From Chloroflexia bacterium (GTDB lineage Bacteria > Chloroflexota > Chloroflexia > Thermomicrobiales > JALYUS01): 29,018 nt of DNA. Shown one piece after another: positions 22,972 through 29,018 of this stretch (position 1 is the first letter of the stretch; each line of letters starts with the position of its first letter). The stretch lies in assembly GCA_025924435.1 (NCBI GenBank), contig JAICIL010000010.1, forward strand, positions 1-29,018, in the 5' to 3' direction. The notes beneath the pieces are model-generated. The model ran no database searches, was not told where the DNA came from, and saw nothing but the letters and a program-made list of their open reading frames with translations. A program made the translations under genes and the position numbers.

Positions 22972-23000
22972 TTGGCAAGCAACAGCCAGTCAGTAATGAT
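22972..23000 (+). promoter_or_regulatory. Candidate promoter of the ABC transporter operon
   Basis: TTGGCA (22972-22977), a 17-base spacer and AATGAT (22995-23000) match nine of twelve consensus bases. It lies about 95 bases before the TTG start at 23096, in the 268-base divergent gap with the SDR gene. A weaker alternative, TTGTGG-N17-TACCAT, lies at 22922-22950. No operator was recognised. Confidence 0.4.
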
Positions 23001-23095
23001 TGTTTCCATGGGCTGTCGGGAACGAGTGACAACGACCGGACGCCCGGCGCGCACCGGCGGCGCGCATGTCGCGATACGCGATGAGGAGGATTCCC

Positions 23096-24844
23096 TTGGA
23101 CAGTACGAACCCTCAGCAATCCCGGCCGCTTTCGCGGCGGCGCTTCCTCGCGCTCGCGTCGGCGACGGCGGGCGGCGCCATCCTCGCGGCGTGCGGCGGC
23201 TCCAGCGCCGCCCCCACGGCCACCGCCGCCGCGCCCCCGGGCACCGCCACCCGCGTGCCGACCGCCGCCCCCGTCGGTGCCGGCGCGACCAGCCCGGCGG
23301 CGGCCTCAGGCACCGCGCCGACCGCAGCCGCTTCCCAGGCGTCGGCCGTGGCGTCCGTCGCGCCGACGGCGCAGGCGGCCGCAGGCAAGCCGGGCGGCAC
23401 GAAGATTCTGCGCGTCGGTGTGGCGGGCGATCTGACGCAGCTCGACCCCGCGCTCCTCAACAACCAGACGGACTATCAGATTTCCGAGACGATCTTCAAT
23501 TATATCGGGCGGCACACCTACAATCCGCCCCTCGGCACGGACATCGTGCCCGAACTCGCCGAATGGGAGATTTCGAGCGACGCCAAGGCGTTCACCTTCC
23601 ACCTCAAGAAGGGCGTCAAGTTCCACGGCGGGAACGGCGAATTGACGACCGAAGACGTGCGGGCCGCCTGGGAGCATATCAAGGACCCGAAGACCGCCTC
23701 CCCGTACCGGAACGATTTCATTGACGCGACGATCGAGGTCCTCGATCCGTACACGATCAGGGCGACGTTCCCGCGACCCTACCCCGCGTTCATCCCCGCG
23801 TCGCTCGCGTTCCGCCCCGGCCTCGTCGTCGCGTCCAAGGCGTTCGCGGCGGCGGGCGACAAGTGGAAGACGGCCCCGGTTGGCTCCGGCCCCTTTATGT
23901 TCGACAACTATCAGTCCGGCACGAGCCTGACGGTCAAGCGCAACCCCGATTACTGGGGGACGAAGCCGAAGGTGGATCAGGTCGTCTGGAAGTTCCGGGT
24001 GGACGACCGCGCGGCGATCCTCGCCGTCGCGAAGGGGGAGTTGGACGAGTATTACATCGCCGACCCCGATGTCGCGAACAGCGTCGCGAAGAACACGGAC
24101 CCGAATGTGCGCTTCTTCAAGTCGCAGTTCGGGCAGTCCCCCTGGTCGGCCCAGTTCAACATGAAGCGGAAGCCGCTGGACGACATCCGCGTCCGGCAGG
24201 CCCTCCGGTACGCGATTGACAACAACGCGATTGCCAAGGACCTCTTCGGCGGGCTGGCGGACCCGATCCACAGTTTCCTGCCTCCCTTCATGTTCGGCTA
24301 CAGCGAGGATGTGACCCGCTTCGAGTACAACCCGGACAAGGCGCGGCAACTGCTGAAGGATGCCAACGTCCCGAAGGATTGGAACCCGAGCGCGATGACC
24401 GTCTCGGCGCTGATCATCAGCCGCCGCATCCTCGAGGCCGTCGCGTCGTACTGGAAGGATATCGGCGTCAATGTGAAGGTGGACATCATCGAGCAGGGCA
24501 TCTACAACCAGCGGGAACTCTCCGGGGATTACGACATGGACGCGAATTACATCTCGCGCATTGACCCGGATCAGATCGCCACACCCACGTACCGCTCGAC
24601 GACGAACCGCAACGGCTACAAGGGCGCGGACGATCTGATTGACGCGGCGCGGGCGGAGCCGGACCCCGCGAAGCGGGCGAAACTCTACCGGGATTTGCAG
24701 GACAGGGTCTCCCAGGATTCCCCGGCCGCGTTCGCCGTGGCCGTCTCGGAGCACCTGATCGTCAACAAGCGGGTGACGGGCGAATTGGGCGCGGGGTGGC
24801 AGGAGCGCCACGACTGGTTCAACCTCGATGTCCCCGCCGAATAG
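23096..24844 (+). CDS. ABC transporter solute-binding lipoprotein (SBP family 5, Dpp/Opp type)
   Basis: 582 residues. The N-terminus carries a twin-arginine motif, SRRRFLALAS (Arg14-Arg15), and a lipobox LAAC with Cys33, so it should be Tat-exported and lipid-anchored. An Ala/Thr/Pro linker (about 37-105) precedes the SBP_bac_5 domain, with FTFHLKKGVKFHGG, LTTEDVRAAWEHIKDP and DDIRVRQALRYAIDN as family landmarks. Such proteins bind peptides, nickel complexes, glycosides or organic acids. The TTG at 23096 is preferred over the ATG at 23066, because GAGGAGG lies six bases upstream of it and the signal peptide then has normal length. First gene of a four-gene operon. Confidence 0.94.
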   Translation: MDSTNPQQSRPLSRRRFLALASATAGGAILAACGGSSAAPTATAAAPPGTATRVPTAAPVGAGATSPAAASGTAPTAAASQASAVASVAPTAQAAAGKPGGTKILRVGVAGDLTQLDPALLNNQTDYQISETIFNYIGRHTYNPPLGTDIVPELAEWEISSDAKAFTFHLKKGVKFHGGNGELTTEDVRAAWEHIKDPKTASPYRNDFIDATIEVLDPYTIRATFPRPYPAFIPASLAFRPGLVVASKAFAAAGDKWKTAPVGSGPFMFDNYQSGTSLTVKRNPDYWGTKPKVDQVVWKFRVDDRAAILAVAKGELDEYYIADPDVANSVAKNTDPNVRFFKSQFGQSPWSAQFNMKRKPLDDIRVRQALRYAIDNNAIAKDLFGGLADPIHSFLPPFMFGYSEDVTRFEYNPDKARQLLKDANVPKDWNPSAMTVSALIISRRILEAVASYWKDIGVNVKVDIIEQGIYNQRELSGDYDMDANYISRIDPDQIATPTYRSTTNRNGYKGADDLIDAARAEPDPAKRAKLYRDLQDRVSQDSPAAFAVAVSEHLIVNKRVTGELGAGWQERHDWFNLDVPAE

Positions 24845-24871
24845 CGCGACGGCGTGTCCGCAGGAGGGGGC

Positions 24872-25810
24872 ATGAACCACGTCATTCAGCGCCTGGCGCA
24901 GTCCGTGCTCACGATTTTCGGCGCGCTGACGATCGTCTTCCTCGTCCTGCGGCTCACGCCGGGGGACCCGACGGCGATCATGCTCGGCGACTACGCGACG
25001 CCGGAGTTGGTGGCGACGCTGCGCAAGCAATACGGCCTCGATAAGCCGCTGCCGGTGCAGTACGTCGTCTTCCTCAAGAATACCGTGACGGGCAACTTCG
25101 GGCAGTCGCTCTCGCAGAAGACGAGCGCGATGTCGGTGATTAGGGGCGCGCTGCCGTACACGGTCGAACTGGCGCTCGCCGCGATGCTCGTCACCTGCGT
25201 CGTCGGCATCCCGCTCGGGATGATCGCCGCGCTCAAGCGCAACACGGCCGCCGATTTCGCCGCGATGGTGATCGCGCTCCTCGGCGTGGCGATGCCGGGG
25301 TTCCTGCTCGCGCTGCTGCTCATCTACCTCTTCAGTTTCCGGCTCGGCTGGTTCCCCGTGCAGGGGGCCGGAGAGCATGAAGGCGTGGCCTCACAACTCC
25401 ACCATCTCGTGCTGCCCGCCATCGCGCTCGGCTTCCAGTCCGCCGCGCTCGTCGCCCGCACGACGCGCTCCGCACTTCTCGCCGTGCTTGGTGAGGATTA
25501 CGTCCGCACGGCGCACGCGAAGGGTCTCGCGCCGCGCACCGTCGTGCGGGAGCACGCGCTCCGCGCCGCGCTCGTGCCCATCCTGGCGGTGCTGGGGCTT
25601 TTCTTCGGCCAATTGCTCGGGGGCGCGGGCGTCGCCGAGATCGTTTTCTCAAGGCCGGGGCTGGGTAAGTTGCTCGTCAATGCGATCCTCCTGCGGGACT
25701 ACCCACTCTCGCAGGCGCTGATCGCCGTCTTCCTCGTCGGCGTGATCGGCGTCAACTTCCTCACGGATACGCTCTATGGATTCGCGGACCCGCGCCTCCG
25801 GCGCGGTTAG
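24872..25810 (+). CDS. ABC transporter permease, DppB/OppB type
   Basis: 312 residues with about six membrane helices, the first being SVLTIFGALTIVFLVLRL. The N-terminal TPGDPTAIML and YGLDKPLPVQYVVFL segments are classical for DppB. The EAA loop that contacts the ATPase is EDYVRTAHAKGLAPRTVVRE. The C-terminal LLVNAILLRDYPLSQALIAV is also typical. ATG 24872 has AGGAGG four bases upstream; the gene starts 27 bases after the binding-protein gene. It forms a heterodimeric channel with the next gene product. The ATPase partners are not in this window. Confidence 0.95.
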   Translation: MNHVIQRLAQSVLTIFGALTIVFLVLRLTPGDPTAIMLGDYATPELVATLRKQYGLDKPLPVQYVVFLKNTVTGNFGQSLSQKTSAMSVIRGALPYTVELALAAMLVTCVVGIPLGMIAALKRNTAADFAAMVIALLGVAMPGFLLALLLIYLFSFRLGWFPVQGAGEHEGVASQLHHLVLPAIALGFQSAALVARTTRSALLAVLGEDYVRTAHAKGLAPRTVVREHALRAALVPILAVLGLFFGQLLGGAGVAEIVFSRPGLGKLLVNAILLRDYPLSQALIAVFLVGVIGVNFLTDTLYGFADPRLRRG

Positions 25811-25824
25811 GGAGCAGGGTGCAG

Positions 25825-26730
25825 ATGGCGACGCGTAGCGAGTCTGTGACGATTGCGGGCGCGCCGGCGCGGGAGCGGAACGCCCCCCGCACCTTCTGGC
25901 GCGACATGGCGCGCAGCTTCCGCCGCAACCCCGCCGCGATGGTCGGGCTGGCGCTCGTGCTGCTCTTCCTCATCGCGGCGGCGTGGGGCGCGCTCGCCTC
26001 GCCGGCGGATACGAACCGCAGCAGCCTCGCGCAGCGGCTCAAGCCGCCGAGCGGCGCGCACATCATGGGCACGGACGGCTTCGGGCGCGACATCCGCAAC
26101 CGCATCCTCGAGGGCGCGCCGCTCGCGCTCGCCGTCGGGGTCGTCTCCGTGGCGAGCGGCGGATTGGTTGGCTGCACGCTCGGCCTCCTGGCGGGGTACT
26201 ACCGGGGCAAGGTCGGCACCGCGATCATGCGGCTGATTGACGCGATGCTCGCCTTCCCGACGCTGCTGCTCGCCCTGGCGATCATGGCGACGCTCGGGCC
26301 GGGGCTGACGAATGTGATGATCGCCGTCGGCTTCTCCACCTTGCCGCGCTTCGCGCGGATGATGCAGGCGGAGGTGCTGGCGATCGGTGAGCGCGAGTAC
26401 ATCACCGCCGCCCGCGCCATCGGCGCGCCCGCCCGCTCGATCATCCTGCGGCATATCGTGCCGAACTCCGTCTCCTCCGTGCTCGTGATGGCGACGCTCT
26501 ACGTCTCGACGGCGATCCTCGCGGAGGCGACGCTCAGCTTCCTCGGCCTCGGCCCGCGCCCGCCCACCCCGACGTGGGGCTCGATGATCAACGACGGCAG
26601 TTCGGTGCTGCAAGGGGCGCCGTGGGTCGTCCTCTTCCCCGGCCTCGCCATCACGGTGACGGTGCTCGGCTTCAGCCTCGTCGGCGACGGGTTGCGGGAC
26701 GCGCTCGACACGCGCCTGCGCGAGCGATAA
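25825..26730 (+). CDS. ABC transporter permease, DppC/OppC type
   Basis: 301 residues. An N-terminal cytosolic stretch leads to the first helix (AMVGLALVLLFLIAAAWGA), then GTDGFGRDIRNRILEGAP, the conserved DppC segment. The EAA loop is EREYITAARAIGAPARSIIL, and ILAEATLSFLGLGPRPPTPT with WGSMIND marks the C-terminal half. ATG 25825 is preferred; a GTG at 25819 is possible, and both share the GGAG at 25811. The gap to the preceding gene is 14 bases, consistent with co-expression. Substrate is set by the binding protein, not by this subunit. Confidence 0.95.
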   Translation: MATRSESVTIAGAPARERNAPRTFWRDMARSFRRNPAAMVGLALVLLFLIAAAWGALASPADTNRSSLAQRLKPPSGAHIMGTDGFGRDIRNRILEGAPLALAVGVVSVASGGLVGCTLGLLAGYYRGKVGTAIMRLIDAMLAFPTLLLALAIMATLGPGLTNVMIAVGFSTLPRFARMMQAEVLAIGEREYITAARAIGAPARSIILRHIVPNSVSSVLVMATLYVSTAILAEATLSFLGLGPRPPTPTWGSMINDGSSVLQGAPWVVLFPGLAITVTVLGFSLVGDGLRDALDTRLRER

Positions 26731-26765
26731 CGGCGGCGCGACGCCGCGAGAAAGGGAGAGTTACC

Positions 26766-27731
26766 ATGGCGAACCGAACGATCCGCATGGTCTCGTACAA
26801 CTGGGATTATCTGCAACCGCTCGCGTGCGGCGATGTGCGGCCGGAGGGCATCAATCTCATCATGGAGCGCGGCGAGTCCCTCGGGCGGATCGCCAACGAG
26901 CCGGGGATAGACGCGACGGAAACCTCCCTCAGCCACTACCTCATCCGCCTGTCGCGCGGGGAGCGGGACCTCGTCGGGTTGCCGATCTTCATGATGCGCT
27001 CCTTCCGGCATCGCTGCTTCCTCGTCCGGCGCGACAGCCCGCTCGCGGATTTCCCGGACCTCGTCGGCAAGCGGATCGGCACCGACGGCTGGGCGAACAC
27101 GGGCAACACCTGGAGCCGCGCGGCGATGCGCGAGCGCGGCGTGGACATCGCCGGGATCGAGTGGGTGGTCGGGCCGCCCGAGGAGACGACGCCCGCGATG
27201 CGCGCCGGCAATGTGACGTATCCGCCCTACGTCGGCGACGCGCCGGAGGGCAAGACGCTCGTCGGGATGCTCTTGGCGGGCGAACTGGACGCGCTGATGA
27301 TCCCCTTCATGCCGCGCGGCTTCTTCACGAAGGAGAGCCCGATCGTCCATCTCTTCCGCGACTTCCGCACCGCAGAGAAGGAATACGCCCGGCGCGTCGG
27401 CTATTGTCCGGGGATCCACGTCGCGGCGCTGCGCCGGTCGGTCTTCGAGAGCGACCCGACGATTGCGCCGCGCCTCTTCGCCGCCTTCGAGGAATCGAAG
27501 CGGCGCTGGCGGGAAGATCGCCGCCGACTGGCGGACACGACGCCATGGGTGCTGATGGAATTGGAGGAGACGGCGATGCTGCTCGGCGAGGATTGGCAGC
27601 CGTACGGCGTCGAGCCGAACCGGAAAATGCTCGCGACGTTCTGCGAGGAGCAGCTGGCGCAGGGGCTCGTCACCCGGCCGCTCTCCCCCGACACCGCCTT
27701 CGCGGACTATGAGGCGGTCGCGCGCGGTTAG
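26766..27731 (+). CDS. 4,5-dihydroxyphthalate decarboxylase-like protein (periplasmic-binding-protein fold)
   Basis: 321 residues without a signal peptide, so cytosolic. It shows GDVRPEGINLIM (22-33), ATETSLSHYLIRLSRGE (50-66), LPIFMMRSFRHRCFLVRRDS (72-91) and LVGKRIGTDGWANTGNTW. This resembles the 'EGidL..ElSlssy..aiPvFpsRxFRh..iyvr' pattern of 4,5-dihydroxyphthalate decarboxylase and its relatives, a catalytic family built on a type II binding-protein fold. It lies 35 bases after the permease gene with GGGAG seven bases before the ATG, so it is part of the ABC operon. A cytosolic enzyme acting on the imported compound is an inference. A cytosolic binding protein is the alternative. Confidence 0.85.
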   Translation: MANRTIRMVSYNWDYLQPLACGDVRPEGINLIMERGESLGRIANEPGIDATETSLSHYLIRLSRGERDLVGLPIFMMRSFRHRCFLVRRDSPLADFPDLVGKRIGTDGWANTGNTWSRAAMRERGVDIAGIEWVVGPPEETTPAMRAGNVTYPPYVGDAPEGKTLVGMLLAGELDALMIPFMPRGFFTKESPIVHLFRDFRTAEKEYARRVGYCPGIHVAALRRSVFESDPTIAPRLFAAFEESKRRWREDRRRLADTTPWVLMELEETAMLLGEDWQPYGVEPNRKMLATFCEEQLAQGLVTRPLSPDTAFADYEAVARG

Positions 27732-28008
27732 CGCGGGGCGATGCGGCCACCGCAAAAGAACAGGAGATCGGCCTGTCGCTCGTGCGGTCGCACATGAGTG
27801 GCTCAGAACCGACTGCGATCGGCGTTGGCCCCGTCACGCAGTTCTTGGAAGCTCCAATCTCCGGGGCGCCTCCAGCTCGTTGGTGTTGACGAGAGGCGAC
27901 GAAACAAAGCGACCAACGCCTTGATCGCCCATTCTTCATTGGCGCGTGCGTGCAGCCGCTGTACGCCCGCGCCACCTCCGCAACTTTCTTTGTATACAAT
28001 GGAAAAAG
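27732..28008. other. 277-base region without a recognisable gene
   Basis: It lies between the end of the ABC operon and the 3' end of the minus-strand tRNA cluster, so transcripts converge on it. Short open frames run through it but none has a ribosome binding site or family resemblance. A perfect palindrome TTGTATACAA lies at 27990-27999, and a run of five T on the minus strand directly follows the tRNA-Thr CCA, which may end that transcript. No integrase or tRNA-end duplication was seen. Confidence 0.5.
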
Positions 28009-28084
<76 letters not shown>

Positions 28085-28093
28085 CGATGTGCG

Positions 28094-28177
28094 TGGTGGG
28101 CAGGGAGGGATTCGAACCCCCGTAGCTTTCGCAACTGGTTTACAGCCAGTCCCATTTGGCCGCTCTGGTACCTGCCC
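28094..28177 (-). tRNA. tRNA-Tyr (anticodon GTA)
   Basis: The acceptor GGGCAGG pairs with CCTGCCC, with discriminator A and encoded CCA. The anticodon stem ACTGG/CCAGT encloses CTGTAAA (anticodon GTA). A long variable arm (TGCGAAAGCTAC) marks a class II tRNA, as bacterial tRNA-Tyr is. The T arm is GGGGGTTCGAATCCCTC. Confidence 0.96.
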
Positions 28178-28193
28178 AACGTCTCTCGTGCAT

Positions 28194-28268
28194 TGGAGCC
28201 GACGGCCGGACTTGAACCGGCAACCGACGGTTTACAAAACCGTTGCTCTGCCATTGAGCTACGTCGGC
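28194..28268 (-). tRNA. tRNA-Thr (anticodon TGT)
   Basis: The acceptor GCCGACG pairs with CGTCGGC, with discriminator T and encoded CCA. The anticodon stem ACGGT/ACCGT encloses TTTGTAA (anticodon TGT). The T arm is GCCGGTTCAAGTCCGGC. First tRNA of the minus-strand cluster, about 36 bases downstream of a strong promoter. Confidence 0.96.
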
Positions 28269-28303
28269 GCGTCGCTGCCGTCGGCGCCCCCGCCGCAGAG
28301 CAG

Positions 28304-28333
28304 AGTATACGGTGAGAGCGGTCGAACGGTCAA
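28304..28333 (-). promoter_or_regulatory. Promoter of the Thr-Tyr-Thr tRNA cluster
   Basis: On the minus strand TTGACC (28333-28328), an 18-base spacer and TATACT (28309-28304) precede the first tRNA. It is the same hexamer pair as the promoter at 1235-1263. It is divergent from the promoter at 28386-28414, with 52 bases between the two -35 elements. Confidence 0.75.
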
Positions 28334-28385
28334 GCGGATCGTGCGAATTGTCCTTTGGCACCCATACGGCGGGGAAAAAACGGTA

Positions 28386-28414
28386 TTGACATTGCGGGGG
28401 CGCCAGTGCATACT
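28386..28414 (+). promoter_or_regulatory. Promoter of the Leu-Val tRNA genes
   Basis: TTGACA (28386-28391), a 17-base spacer and CATACT (28409-28414) lie 17 bases before the tRNA-Leu 5' end. The perfect -35 and correct spacing make this a strong housekeeping promoter; transcription would begin almost at the tRNA itself. Confidence 0.75.
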
Positions 28415-28431
28415 CTCTGCGCACCCATCGT

Positions 28432-29018
<587 letters not shown>

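Noticed and set aside
23306..25378. Minus-strand open frame of 690 codons across the ABC operon
   Set aside because: It is a shadow of the binding-protein and permease genes, composed mainly of Arg, His, Asp and Val with no family match. The plus-strand genes are certain.

Overview
The window is GC-rich, gene-dense bacterial chromosome. It has GTG and TTG starts as well as ATG, tRNA genes with encoded CCA ends, and many foldback repeats between genes. The best guess is Chloroflexota (a Thermomicrobia-like lineage). This rests mainly on the secreted protein at 9897-11084, whose FERRVLTYTPSNPDG-type segment I associate with that phylum, plus overall gene style. It is an inference, not a proven assignment.

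Layout. At 1-3021 four minus-strand genes encode an AhpE-like peroxiredoxin, a small WYL-like protein, a guanidino-group-modifying hydrolase (arginine deiminase/DDAH fold) and a P-loop kinase-like protein. At 3220-4753 an ECF sigma factor and an RskA-type anti-sigma factor overlap by ATGA. They may be led by a 43-codon ORF that overlaps the sigma start by GTGA, and they end in a convincing intrinsic terminator. At 4857-7333 (minus) a GH133-type glycogen debranching enzyme is coupled to a small four-helix membrane protein. At 7566-8964 there is a glycerophosphodiester phosphodiesterase-like protein followed by a HepT-MntA toxin-antitoxin pair. At 9026-9598 a secreted cupredoxin has a tail that looks frameshifted. 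At 9897-12290 an apparent operon holds the lineage-type secreted protein, a small winged-helix protein and a formyltransferase. At 12552-13184 a nitroreductase gene lies between two 31-bp inverted repeats.

From 13243 to 22827 most genes act on peptides, amino acids or related small molecules: a RidA-like protein, M20 dipeptidase, PLP decarboxylase, ketol-acid reductoisomerase (IlvC), an M28 peptidase with a non-canonical active site, gamma-glutamyltransferase and an SDR oxidoreductase. At 23096-27731 a four-gene operon encodes a Tat-exported lipoprotein solute-binding protein, two Dpp/Opp-type permeases and a cytosolic protein resembling 4,5-dihydroxyphthalate decarboxylase. No ATPase subunit is present. 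At 28009-28622 divergent tRNA clusters (Thr-GGT, Tyr-GTA, Thr-TGT on minus; Leu-GAG, Val-TAC on plus) fire from back-to-back promoters. The window ends inside guaB.

The most unusual layer is between genes. At least four repeat families occupy most of the longer gaps: (1) GGTAGCGC...GCGCTACC palindromes; (2) CCTCACCCCCGGCCCC foldbacks, one filling the whole 220-bp gap between ilvC and the decarboxylase gene and supplying the latter's ribosome binding site; (3) 9-bp-period foldbacks of the CACCAAGAA/CGCGAAGAA type; (4) the inverted pair around the nitroreductase. Two 5 x 7-bp heptad arrays also sit at the 3' ends of minus-strand genes. I saw no CRISPR array, prophage or transposase. No fully novel defence system is evident. 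The best leads are the inverted-repeat-bounded nitroreductase unit, the ABC operon with its decarboxylase-like partner, and the repeat families that supply stop codons or ribosome binding sites.
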